From Alphaproteobacteria bacterium (GTDB lineage Bacteria; Pseudomonadota; Alphaproteobacteria; Rs-D84), in assembly GCA_024402765.1 (NCBI GenBank), contig JAKSTC010000006.1, positions 1-47,148 on the forward strand: 47,148 bases of DNA, written 5' to 3'. Shown piece after piece: positions 32,607 through 41,700 of this stretch (the first letter of the stretch is position 1; every line of letters starts with the position of its first letter). The notes beneath the pieces were generated by a model. That model did no database searches. It was given only the letters and a program-made list of their open reading frames with translations, and was not told where the DNA came from. The translations under genes and the position numbers were made by a program.

Positions 32607-32846
32607 ATGGAATATGTTTATCTTTCAATGATAAGTGGATACGAAGAAACAAAAGTTTTAGGAGTTTATACTGAACTTAGCAAAGCATTGGAAGTTGCGG
32701 AAAATACTCTTAAAGACGAAGATTTTGCCTATAGTTCTGATTTTTTTGCTGCTTATGTTGTTAAAGCAGAAGTAAATGGAGATGTTGTTTCTTATTTTTC
32801 CAGAGATAAAAACAATGGTGAAATCTTGCAATTCTGTGCGACTTAA
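32607..32846 (+). CDS. Hypothetical small acidic protein
   Basis: The 79-residue acidic protein (MEYVYLSMISGYEETKVLGV) has a strand-helix-strand pattern ending in SRDKNNGEILQFC, a common layout in small phage proteins with no known role. Codon use and the lack of GATC place it in the same foreign island. GGAGG precedes the start by about 14 nt. Confidence 0.6.
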   Translation: MEYVYLSMISGYEETKVLGVYTELSKALEVAENTLKDEDFAYSSDFFAAYVVKAEVNGDVVSYFSRDKNNGEILQFCAT

Positions 32847-32866
32847 ACCGAATGAGGTGATTAACT

Positions 32867-33004
32867 ATGGATAAGATAATAAATAAACCACGCTGTGTGT
32901 ATTGTGGCAAAAAGTTTTCTGCTGATAGCGACGTTTATGAAAAAGATATGTCGGGTGAATATTGTGATTACTGTTACCATTGCGGGCGTAAATTAAGGAA
33001 GTGA
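32867..33004 (+). CDS. Small zinc-ribbon protein
   Basis: The 45-residue protein carries CVYCGKKF and CDYCYHCGRKL knuckles, a small zinc ribbon. It starts after GAGGTGATTAACT. Function unknown. It closes the island of foreign codon use. Confidence 0.65.
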   Translation: MDKIINKPRCVYCGKKFSADSDVYEKDMSGEYCDYCYHCGRKLRK

Positions 33005-33008
33005 AAAA

Positions 33009-33263
33009 ATGATGGCGAAATATAAAACAAATGTGGTTCCCATGAAGCAATTGGAAGAAGTTCAAGAATTGTTGGTTTCAACCGAAGTTATGATGAAACA
33101 ATTGCGCGAACATGTGCAAGAACACATCGATTATAACAAATTCGATGATGAAGATGATTTCTTTATGAATTACGGTGTTTACCGCCCGTATAATTCCGAT
33201 GTGATTGATCTTGCAAAACAGATCCGTAAAAACATGCTGCGCATTAGAAGGGTTTTTGATTAG
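33009..33263 (+). CDS. Hypothetical small protein
   Basis: The 84-residue protein (MMAKYKTNVVPMKQLEEVQE) has a helical N-terminal half with heptad-like leucines and an acidic middle (DDEDDFFMNYG), then IDLAKQIRKNMLRIRR. GATC and codon choice return to the phage norm. Function unknown. Confidence 0.55.
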   Translation: MMAKYKTNVVPMKQLEEVQELLVSTEVMMKQLREHVQEHIDYNKFDDEDDFFMNYGVYRPYNSDVIDLAKQIRKNMLRIRRVFD

Positions 33264-33274
33264 GGGTGATACAA

Positions 33275-33439
33275 ATGAGCAAATATCCAATGATTAGTTT
33301 GTTGTTTGTTGCGGCTTTAAATTTGATCTGTGCTGCCCATAACCGTTTAAATCATAATAACGATCAAACAATCTTCTATCTGCTAATGTCAATTATCGCA
33401 ATGCAGATCACAATGATGTTTAAAATTTTCAAAGGGTGA
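33275..33439 (+). CDS. Small membrane protein
   Basis: A 54-residue ORF with two hydrophobic segments (ISLLFVAALNLICAA and FYLLMSIIAMQITMMF). It starts after AGGGGTGATAC. Function unknown. Confidence 0.55.
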   Translation: MSKYPMISLLFVAALNLICAAHNRLNHNNDQTIFYLLMSIIAMQITMMFKIFKG

Positions 33440-33445
33440 TCACCA

Positions 33446-33547
33446 ATGTATGATTACGAATGGAAATGCGTTTCCGTGATCGCAACGGGAATGGTTGTGT
33501 GGATCGGTTTCAATATGCTTTTGTTCTGGTGGTTGTACCGTCAATAA
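33446..33547 (+). CDS. Small membrane protein
   Basis: A 33-residue ORF with one membrane segment (VIATGMVVWIGFNMLLFWWL) after GGGTGATCACC. It is the last gene before iteron locus B. Function unknown. Confidence 0.5.
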   Translation: MYDYEWKCVSVIATGMVVWIGFNMLLFWWLYRQ

Positions 33548-33554
33548 ATATAGT

Positions 33555-33882
33555 CGGTTCAAGATGTGGGGAAGATGGTTCACGATGTTTTTGAAGATGT
33601 TGAACCGTCCGAAACCCATTGGGCAATAGGGTTTGCGGGGTGCGGTTCAACATGGTTCAAGATGTTTTTAAGTTCTTATATATAATGATTAATAAAATAT
33701 GTGTAATATTTATTTTGTGCAACAAAAAATATTCCGTAATAATATAAAAATATATAGTAATATATATTGAACCATCTTGAACCCAAACCCCGAAACCGTT
33801 GTGCCACAAGGGTTTGAAGGGGTTCAAGATGTCAAAAAAGATGTTGAACTTTTGGCGGAGATCTTGAACCAGATCTTGAACC
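33555..33882. repeat. Iteron/AT-rich locus B (origin- or centromere-like)
   Basis: The 408-nt stretch 33548-33955 repeats the plan of locus A. GGTTCAAGAT-type iterons occur in + orientation at 33555, 33577, 33644, 33654 and 33821, and in reverse at 33595, 33763, 33774, 33839, 33859 and 33871. About 33666-33762 is almost pure A/T. A GAAACCC..AGGGTTT hairpin (33611-33634) lies at the same place as in locus A, and a second CGAAACC/GGTTTG pair follows at 33791-33815. Same order and orientation as locus A. Confidence 0.75.
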
Positions 33883-33955
33883 GTGTTCAAAAAAATTTAC
33901 AAGATGTTATTTTAATTTGACAAAATGTCATACACTACTTTTTGAGGTTTTGAAA

Positions 33956-34501
33956 ATGAACGATATTGAAATGCAAAAACTGATTGAAAATGTTGTCGGA
34001 AGATGTATCGGTGAACTGAAATTGCAGGATATGTTGAAGGAAAACAAGAAAAATGCGTTCCAGAAAACCGAACAATTATTGTATAACTATTGTGATTTCA
34101 AAGATGTGATCAAGCAGAAAAGAACAATGATTGCGGATCTGCAAAAATACGGTTTGCCCAAAAAATCGAAATCCATCACATCATTCAGCGGTGATGAAGG
34201 CATGCGCGAAATCAAAACGGAACAAGAACAGATCGATGAATATATCGAAAGCATAGAAAATAGTATGCGTTTAACGATCCGTTGTGTTTCGGTGATTGAT
34301 GCTGCATTGGGTTCCGTTGGCAATGATCCGTATTATCAAGTGTTGGTAATGCGATATTTTAGAAAGATTAATCTTGAAGATATTGCGGAATATTACGGGA
34401 AAGATGTTTCTACAATATCCAGAAACAAGAACCGTTTGGTTAATCAGATCAAAATCAAGATTTTTCCAGATGAAAGCATCAACGAAATTATGCATCAATG
34501 A
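33956..34501 (+). CDS. ArpU/RinA-like late transcription regulator
   Basis: The 181-residue protein matches the ArpU-like group of late-gene activators placed just before terS. It has a helical N-terminus and a C-terminal sigma-region-4-like helix-turn-helix: VLVMRYFRKINLEDIAEYYG then DVSTISRNKNRLVNQIKIK (about residues 128-167). I use ATG 33956 after GAGGTTTTGAA. It probably acts at the late promoter near 34.54 kb, beside a tandem 11-bp repeat. Confidence 0.75.
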   Translation: MNDIEMQKLIENVVGRCIGELKLQDMLKENKKNAFQKTEQLLYNYCDFKDVIKQKRTMIADLQKYGLPKKSKSITSFSGDEGMREIKTEQEQIDEYIESIENSMRLTIRCVSVIDAALGSVGNDPYYQVLVMRYFRKINLEDIAEYYGKDVSTISRNKNRLVNQIKIKIFPDESINEIMHQ

Positions 34502-34509
34502 ATCTTGAT

Positions 34510-34531
34510 GCAAAAAACGTGCAAAAAACGT
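34510..34531 (+). repeat. Tandem 11-bp repeat upstream of late promoter
   Basis: GCAAAAAACGT occurs twice head to tail (34510-34520 and 34521-34531), ending 4 nt before the -35 element. One turn per repeat on the same DNA face fits an activator bound as a dimer; the ArpU-like protein is the candidate. Confidence 0.65.
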
Positions 34532-34535
34532 GCCA

Positions 34536-34564
34536 TTCACAAGAGGTTTGCAAGATGATATAAT
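34536..34564 (+). promoter_or_regulatory. Late promoter
   Basis: TTCACA (34536-34541) and TATAAT (34559-34564) are 17 nt apart. The weak -35 with an adjacent direct repeat is typical of an activator-dependent promoter. It would drive terS and the downstream packaging and head genes. Confidence 0.7.
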
Positions 34565-34595
34565 ATTATCATCAAATAAATATGAAATGTTTGCT

Positions 34596-34640
34596 AACAC
34601 GCATTCGGATGAAAATTCGGTGCGTGTTTTCTATTTTCAT
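34596..34640 (+). terminator. Terminator/attenuator in late leader
   Basis: AACACGCA (34596-34603) pairs with TGCGTGTT (34621-34628), followed by TTCTATTTT. It lies between the late promoter and terS, so late transcripts must read through it; an attenuation or antitermination step is possible. Confidence 0.65.
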
Positions 34641-34668
34641 AAATATATTGTGAAAGGGGTTGCCGTTC

Positions 34669-35118
34669 GTGGCATTAACAGTAAAACAAGAAAAGTTCTG
34701 CCAATTGTATGCCCAAACGGGCAATGGTACAAAATCATATCTTGAAGCAGGATACAAAGTGAAAAACTATGCGGTTGCGGGTGTTCAATGTACTAGATTG
34801 CTAAAAAAGGCTAGTGTAAAAGCCCGTATAGAAGAATTGCAGAAACAAAGCGAAACCGCAGCGATTCTGACACTTGAACAGATCAAAGAACGTTTGACAA
34901 TGATCGCAATGCAAGGTTTGGAAGAAGAACAAATCGTTGTTGAAGGAACGGGTGATGGTTGTTCATCTGCACGGATCATGAAAAAGAAAGCATCCATCCG
35001 CGATGCAACAAAGGCATTGGAACTTTTGGCAAAAATGAAAGGCGGATTCAATAATGATCAAAGCGGAAACAATGTTGTTCCGATTGTGATCGTTGGTGAA
35101 GCGGAAATCAAAGATTAA
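34669..35118 (+). CDS. terS: Terminase small subunit
   Basis: The 149-residue protein binds the packaging site. It has the Terminase_2/XtmA-like start LTVKQEKFCQLYAQTGNGTKSYLEAGY with a helix-turn-helix, then RLLKKASVKARIEEL, and a C-terminal oligomerisation part. I prefer GTG 34669, 9 nt after AAAGGGG; TTG 34660 lies too close to it. TerL follows after 66 nt. Confidence 0.9.
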   Translation: MALTVKQEKFCQLYAQTGNGTKSYLEAGYKVKNYAVAGVQCTRLLKKASVKARIEELQKQSETAAILTLEQIKERLTMIAMQGLEEEQIVVEGTGDGCSSARIMKKKASIRDATKALELLAKMKGGFNNDQSGNNVVPIVIVGEAEIKD

Positions 35119-35184
35119 TTTCTTTGATGTCATATAATTTTCCTCTTTCTTGCAAAGCGCGGGGATTTTGAAAGGACGATTTGT

Positions 35185-35582
35185 ATGGGGCAACAAATTG
35201 AAGTAAACATTGCCGATCTGGTGGGCGCAGGATATGGCGCGTTTTTTCGGTATAAAGGACGATACCGCGTGTGTAAAGGTTCCCGCGCAAGCAAGAAAAG
35301 CAAAACAACGGCGTTGTGGTATATACACAACATTATAAAACATCCTGCGGCAAATCTATTGGTTGTACGCAAGGTTGAACGAACATTGCGCAATTCATGT
35401 TTCGCGGATCTTTGTTGGGCAATGAAAAGATTAAAAGTGGAACCATGGTTTAAGGTAACAACATCACCGATGGAAATCATCTATAAACCAACGGGGCAGA
35501 AAATACTATTCCGCGGTTTAGATGATCCGTTGAAGATCACATCAATCGCGGTTGAACACGGTTGTTTGTGTTGGGTGTGGAT
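35185..35582 (+). CDS. terL: Terminase large subunit, exon 1 (ATPase part)
   Basis: Exon 1 encodes the first 132 residues of the packaging ATPase-nuclease. The Walker A-like GSRASKKSKTT is at about residues 32-42, followed by LLVVRKVERTLRNSC typical of PBSX-type TerL. The exon ends at the Walker B region CLCWVW, and the frame breaks into the intron with a stop after a few codons. Spliced to exon 2 it gives CLCWVWIEEAYEF, the expected Walker B with acidic pair, and a 416-residue protein of normal length. Confidence 0.92.
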
Positions 35583-36350
35583 TAACTTATTTCGGTTCAC
35601 ACTATAATAAATCCCTTTAATTTCTGGGACACCCAAACGATTCAAGGCGTGGGCAATCAGAAGCGAAGTTATTTAACAATTGAATAGGATGGTACAAATG
35701 ATGGAAATTTGGCGTGATATAAAAGGATTTGAAGGTTATTATCAAATTAGTAATTTGGGGCGTGTGAAGAATGTTAGTAATTCTCAAATAAGAAAAACAC
35801 ATCCAACACGCGATGGTTATTTGAAAATCCGATTGCTTCATAATGGTAAAGATGTTACCGCCAGAATTCATCGTTTAGTTGCCGAAGCATTTATCCCAAA
35901 TCCAGATAACAAAGAAACCGTAAATCATAAAGACGGCAACAAATTGAATAATAATGTTGAAAATTTGGAATGGATGGATCGTTCGGAACAAATGTATCAT
36001 GCTTATAATCACAAATTGAAAAAATCAATCAAAGGTGTGAAAAACACAAATTCGAAGTTGACAGAAAGCGAAATTCGCCAAATTCGAAAAGAATATGTTC
36101 CGTATAATCGCAATTATAGTACGGTTGCATTAAGTAAAAAATACGGTGTTACAAATCGTGTAATTGGTTTGATTGTTCGTGGTTTAGCATATCAAGATGT
36201 TAAATAAAACGTTCAACGACTAGCCGCAAGGCGTAGGATGCAAGTGCATTCGAAACGGGGGACACGTGCAAATAACACGTGAAGATATAGTCTGATCTTA
36301 TATGAAAGTATAAGAGAATAAACGGAAACGGTTTATTCGCAACACAAATG
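35583..36350 (+). mobile_element. Group I intron in terL, with HNH ORF
   Basis: The insert of about 768 nt shows group I features. Exon end GTGTGGAT pairs with intron GTTCACAC (P1, with a U-G pair at the splice site). GGGCAATCAGAAGCGAAG (35651-35668) resembles the P4/Q core. GTTCAACGACTA (36211-36222) and AAGATATAGTC (36282-36292) are the R and S elements, and GACTA/TAGTC is P7. CACGTG/CACGTG is P8-like, GATGCA/TGCATT a P7.1-like stem, and two hairpins (CTTAT.., GAATAAAC/GGTTTATTC) fit P9. It ends with G before AGAAGAAGC. Confidence 0.9.
35698..36207 (+). CDS. Intron-encoded NUMOD4-HNH homing endonuclease
   Basis: The 169-residue protein starts MMEIWRDIKGFEGYYQISNL, the NUMOD4 motif. HNH residues follow (LVAEAFIPNPDNKETVNHKDGNKLNNNVENLEWM, cut here as HRLVAEAF and NHKDGNKLNNNVENLEW), then a NUMOD1/HTH-like end (KLTESEIRQIRKEY and VALSKKYGV). 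It would cut intronless terL alleles and so spread the intron. Start chosen at ATG 35698 after ATAGGATGG. Confidence 0.92.
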   Translation: MMEIWRDIKGFEGYYQISNLGRVKNVSNSQIRKTHPTRDGYLKIRLLHNGKDVTARIHRLVAEAFIPNPDNKETVNHKDGNKLNNNVENLEWMDRSEQMYHAYNHKLKKSIKGVKNTNSKLTESEIRQIRKEYVPYNRNYSTVALSKKYGVTNRVIGLIVRGLAYQDVK

Positions 36351-37203
36351 AGAAGAAGCATATGAATTTATGCGTGAAGAAGATTTTGATTTTATCAATG
36401 AATCAATCCGCGGTGAAGTTCCCGAAGGTTTATTCAAGCAATTTACCATTACATTCAACCCATGGAATGATAAACATTGGTTAAAGAAACGATTCTTTGA
36501 TCATCCAGAAGATCCCGACATTTTGACAATGACAACAAACTACATGTGCAATGAATGGTTGGATGATGCCGATCGCAGAATGTTTGAAACCATGAAGATC
36601 CGAAACCCCAAACGTTACAATGTTGCGGGTTTGGGCAATTGGGGCGTTGTTGAAGGTTTGATCTTTGAAAATTGGCGTGAAGAAAAATTTGATCCGAAAG
36701 TAATTGCAAAACAACCATCAGTTGTTCCACGTTACGGTTTGGATTTTGGTTATACAAACGATCCAACGGCATTGCCATGTACGTTGGTTGATATAGATCA
36801 AAAACGTATATACATATATGATGAACTTTACGAAAAAGGCTTAACGAATGATATGATCTACAAACGTATTGAACATATGGGATTGGTTCATCAAAGAATC
36901 ACGGGTGATTCAGCAGAACCGAAAAGTATTCAAGAATTGCGGAATCTAGGATTGAATGGTATTCGTAAAGCGCGTAAAGGTAAAGATTCAATCAATAATG
37001 GAATTCAATTTTTACAGAATTTTGAATTCATCATTCATCCGCGATGCGTTAATTTCCTAACAGAAATTAGCAATTATTCGTGGGCGCAAGATAAATTTGG
37101 AAAGAAACTGAATGTTCCAATCGATGATTTCAACCATTTGATGGATGCTTTACGTTATGCAACAGAAGATTTGCAAACGGGCGATCTTTTCAGTTTCAAA
37201 TGA
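36351..37203 (+). CDS. terL: Terminase large subunit, exon 2 (nuclease part)
   Basis: Exon 2 continues from IEEAYEFMREEDFDFINES and encodes the coupling motif FKQFTITFNPWND and the RNase H-like nuclease: GLDFGYTNDPTALPCTLVD (first Asp), ITGDSAEPKSIQEL (second Asp), and NHLMDALRYATEDL (third Asp) at the end. All key nuclease residues are present, so the spliced enzyme should be functional. A portal gene follows after 13 nt. Confidence 0.93.
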
Positions 37204-37216
37204 TGGGGTGAATTAA

Positions 37217-38704
37217 ATGTTTACTTTTTTTGATTATGGAACGGATATGGAAAGATTGAAAGGCATTATCAAAGAAGGTGCAGAAAGCAGAATCAAAGAT
37301 CTTGATTTCCTTGCACGTGAAATTGCCAATTGGAAGAAATCACCATATCACAAAATGCAAATTGATGGTGCAAGATATTATCGCGGTGATCATGACATTC
37401 TGACACGTGAAAGAACTGCTATTGGTGAAGGTGGTACAATATGCCGCGTTGATAATTTACCCAATAATAAAATATTGGATAATATTTACGCAAACATGGT
37501 GGATCAGAAAGTCAATTATTTATTAGGCAAACCGATCACATTCAAATCTGATGATGATAAATACACCGAAGAACTAAAAAATGTGTTGGGCAAACAATTT
37601 GCACGTTTATTAAAGAACATCGGCAAGGATTGTTTGAATGGTGCAATTGGTTGGATCCATCCATACTACAATGAAAAAGGTGAATTCAAGTTCCGCAGAT
37701 TTGAACCATATGAAATTTTACCATTCTGGAAAGATGATGAACACACCGAATTGGATGCGGTTGTTCGTGTCTATAAACGTTTGGTTTATGAAGGCAGCAC
37801 AGAAAAAACCGTTGAATACGTTGAATTGTACGATACACAAGGCGTTTGGCGTTATGTGTTCAATAGTGGAAAACTGATCAAGGATGTTGAACATCCATCA
37901 ACATATCATGTGTTTGCAGAAGATGAAGCTGGCAACATTACACCGTTGAATTGGGATCGTGTTCCAATGGTTCCGTTTAAATACAACGATGATGAAATTG
38001 CATTGATCCATCGCGTAAAGATCCTGCAAGATGCAATCAACGAAATTGAATCTGATTTCATGAACAATATGCAAGAAGATAACAGAAACACTATTTTGAT
38101 TCTAAAGAATTATGATGGTGAAGATCTGGGGCAATTTCGCCACAATCTTTCTTTATATGGTGTTGTAAAGGTTAGATCCATTGACGGTTGCGATGGTGGC
38201 GTTGAAACATTGCAAGTTCAAGTTAATTCGGAAAATTATCAATCTATCTTGAAGGTGTTGAAGAAAGCATTGATCGACAATGCCCGCGGGTTTGATTCCG
38301 ATGATGAACGAATGAATGGTTCCCCAAATGAAATGAATCTGCGATCCATGTATTCAAAGATTGATCTTGATGCAAACGGAATGGAAATGGAATTTCAAGC
38401 ATCATTTGATGATTTGTTGTGGTTCATTGATCAGCATCTAGCAAATGAAGGCGTTGGCGATTACAACGATGTTGATGTTGATATCATATTTGATCGCGAC
38501 ATGATTGTTAATGAATCTGAAATGATCAACAATTGCAAAAATAGTGTTGGTATTGTATCAACCGAAACTATTATTGCAAACCATCCGTTCACACGTGATC
38601 CGCTGAAAGAACTTGAAGCATTGGAAGAAGAAAAGCAGAAAAATATTGATTTATATCAAGGATCATTTGGAAATAACAACGATGATCCGAACAATGATGA
38701 TTGA
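37217..38704 (+). CDS. Portal protein (SPP1 gp6-like)
   Basis: The 495-residue protein is a portal of the SPP1 gp6/PBSX type, the dodecameric ring DNA passes through. Family segments: YHKMQIDGARYYRGDHDIL near 45-65, NKILDNIYANMVDQKVNYLLGKPITF near 88-113, and the tunnel-lining helix region around DAINEIESDFMNNMQEDNRN. The C-terminus is acidic and polar. It is followed by the MuF-like head protein, the normal order. Confidence 0.93.
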   Translation: MFTFFDYGTDMERLKGIIKEGAESRIKDLDFLAREIANWKKSPYHKMQIDGARYYRGDHDILTRERTAIGEGGTICRVDNLPNNKILDNIYANMVDQKVNYLLGKPITFKSDDDKYTEELKNVLGKQFARLLKNIGKDCLNGAIGWIHPYYNEKGEFKFRRFEPYEILPFWKDDEHTELDAVVRVYKRLVYEGSTEKTVEYVELYDTQGVWRYVFNSGKLIKDVEHPSTYHVFAEDEAGNITPLNWDRVPMVPFKYNDDEIALIHRVKILQDAINEIESDFMNNMQEDNRNTILILKNYDGEDLGQFRHNLSLYGVVKVRSIDGCDGGVETLQVQVNSENYQSILKVLKKALIDNARGFDSDDERMNGSPNEMNLRSMYSKIDLDANGMEMEFQASFDDLLWFIDQHLANEGVGDYNDVDVDIIFDRDMIVNESEMINNCKNSVGIVSTETIIANHPFTRDPLKELEALEEEKQKNIDLYQGSFGNNNDDPNNDD

Positions 38705-38718
38705 AACGGTGATGAATA

Positions 38719-41700
38719 ATGAAACCCGCATCATATTGGAATAAACGAATGGAAATTCTTGAACAATCCCGATATGATGGGAATGTTCAAAGTTATCACG
38801 AAATAGAAAATATTTACCGCAAACAAATGGCGGAAATGCAAAAGGAAATCAATGCGTGGTATGCAAGATTTGCGAACAACAATGAAATAAATCTTGCAGA
38901 TGCCCGCAAGTTATTGGATGCAAAAGAACTTGAAGAACTGAAATGGAATGTTGAAGATTACATCAAGTACGGAACCGAAAACGCATTGGATCCGAAATGG
39001 ATCAAACAATTGGAAAACGCATCCGCAAGATATCATATTTCCAGATTAGAAGCATTGCAATTGCAGATCCAACAACGTGCGGAATCTGTAATGGCGGCGG
39101 AACAAGATGTTGTTGATGAACGCGTTCGCGAAGTTTATTCAGAAAACTATTATCATACCGCGTTTGAAATCCAACGTGGCATTGGTATTGGTTGGGATCT
39201 GGAACGATTGGATGAACGCCGAATTGATAATGTAATATCAAAACCATGGGCGGTTGATGGAAAGAATTTTTCCGAACGCATATGGGAACAACGTGATAAA
39301 TTGGTTAATACTTTACATCAAGAATTAACACAATCGATCATACGTGGCGAAGATCCAGAACGTGCGGTGAAAACATTGGCAGAACGCATGAGTGTTTCAC
39401 AAAGCAATGCACGGCGTTTGATAATGACAGAATCGGCAGCGATGGCAAGCGCAGCACAAAAAGAATGTTACAAGGAATTGGATGTTGAACAATACAAGAT
39501 TGTTGCAACGTTGGATGATCTGACATGTGATGTGTGTGCGGGTTTAGATGGGCAAGTGTTCAAAATGTCTGAATACAATGTCGGAACAACCGCGCCGCCG
39601 TTCCATCCTAATTGCCGAACCGTAACAGTTCCATATTTTGCAGATGATGCAGATTCCAAACGTGCCGCAAGGGGTGCAGATGGTAAAACATATTTGGTTC
39701 CCGCTGATACCAAATACAATGAATGGAAAAAAGCATTTGTTGACGGTGAAGAAAAACCATTTGAAGTTGATCCAGATTGGAAACCAAAAGAACCAGAACC
39801 ACAACCCGAACCGATTGAATTGAAATATAAATTTGTTGAAGCAAAAACAATTGAAGAAGCACAAGAATTTGCAAAACAATTCATTGGTGATGGTTATGCG
39901 CCACATTTTAAAAACGATGTAAATTTCAAAGGCATATCCATTGAACATGCAAATGAAATTAACCGTGCTTTAACCGATGCGTTCAATCGTTTTGATTTGC
40001 CAAAACTAAATGGTATTATAACCGTTTCACCGACAAGTGCAATCGGTAAAAAAGCATTTAAAGATGGTGCGGATGCCGTGTTTAGTTATTCTCCCGCAGA
40101 AGGTGGCATTTACATTAATAAAGATGTTGTGAAGAATGCAAAATCTTTTGAAACATATGTGAAACGATCCGAAGATGCATGGAATACTGTTATAAATAAC
40201 ATTGATAAATTGAAGGGTGCTGACAAAGAAAAGGCATTGATTTATCAAAAGGCGGGGCGCGATTTGGTTGATGGTAAATCAATCAAAGGTTTGTTCACTC
40301 ATGAAATTGGACATCATGTTCAATGGCAATTGTTGAAACCTAAAGAAATAAACGATATTGGATCCCGTAAAAGTCAATTTGCACCAAATATTTCTGGTTA
40401 TGCGAATGCAACACAAGGTGAATATTTTGCCGAATCGTTTGCAGCATATATGAAGGGTGAAAGAACCAAACTTGATCCAGAATTCGTGAAATTGTTGGAT
40501 TCAAAACAAATATTACCAAATGTTCAAAATCAACAAGCACAACCAAAACCAATGCAATTTACTAATATAAATGGTGTTCCAATTGTATTTGATAAATCAA
40601 TGGATCAACCAAATCGATTGGAATCCAAACGCATATTGGAAGAATTATGCGGCGAATACGATACCAGATTGACAATGGTTAGGGTTGCAAAACCAGAAGA
40701 TAAAATTGATGCGGATGGTGATGTTGATTTTAGTGGATTAATGCGTTTACGATCCACAAGGGGCGCGGTTGCAATTCATGAATTTGCACATTCATTCACA
40801 ATTTCTCATTATGCGAAAAAGGGAATGTATGATGAAAAAACCGAAGCATTTTGGAAAGAAATGCAAAAAACGTTCCGCGATTATAAAAAAGATTATCGAT
40901 TTGATCATAAAGTTAGCATTAGTTTTTATTCACATGATGATGTTGATGAATTTATGGCGGAAGCATTCACCGTTTACAAATCAAACCAATTGGGCGTGCA
41001 ATTGCCAAATGAATATAATGTGAATGAAAGTTCAATGAAATATGTGAATCGTGTTGGCGCAATTATTGACAAATATTTCAAGAAACCTAAAGGAAAATTG
41101 GAATCAACATCTAATAATCAAGAACCAATAAAAATCTCAAAACGCAAACCCGTTCCAGAAAAGGCAAGTGATGTGCGTGAAAAACTAATCAAAGATGGTG
41201 TTCAAGTCAAATCATATAAAGAATTAGAAAATGTTTTGACAAGCGAAGAAATTGTTGATAAAATTGCGGGTGGAGATATGACAAAAGGTTCATGTTCATC
41301 CGCTGCATTCGCATATGTTGGTAATAAAATGGGTTTTGATGTGCGCGATTTCCGCGGTGGTAAATCGCGCGAAGTTTTTGCCACAAACGGAAATATTAGT
41401 AAAATTGCGCAATTGGATGGCGTAACATCATATACCGAAAAAGATACTAATGATTTTAAAGCGATTAGAAGATTGTTGCAAAACGTTAAAGATGATAAAG
41501 AATATTATCTTGCGATTGGTGGACATGCTGCCATTGTTAGAAAAATTTATGATGATAGTTTAAATTTTCATTATGAATATTTGGAATTACAAAGCAGAAA
41601 ACCCGAAGAAAACAAATTTAAACGATTAAGTGATGATATATTAAAACGCCGTTTTAAATGTCAAAAATCATATACCACAATTGGTATAAAATTAGAAATG

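Noticed and set aside
33917..33922. Promoter from TTGACA before the ArpU-like gene
   Set aside because: No convincing -10 at normal spacing (T-rich TTTTTG only), though an activator-dependent start is not excluded.
33548..33955. CRISPR-like array at the second repeat locus
   Set aside because: Irregular spacing, mixed orientation and an AT-rich core as in locus A; not a CRISPR.
35185..35607. Short terminase-like protein of 140 aa as a complete gene
   Set aside because: The last eight codons are intron sequence; joining 35582 to 36351 restores the family's Walker B and normal length.
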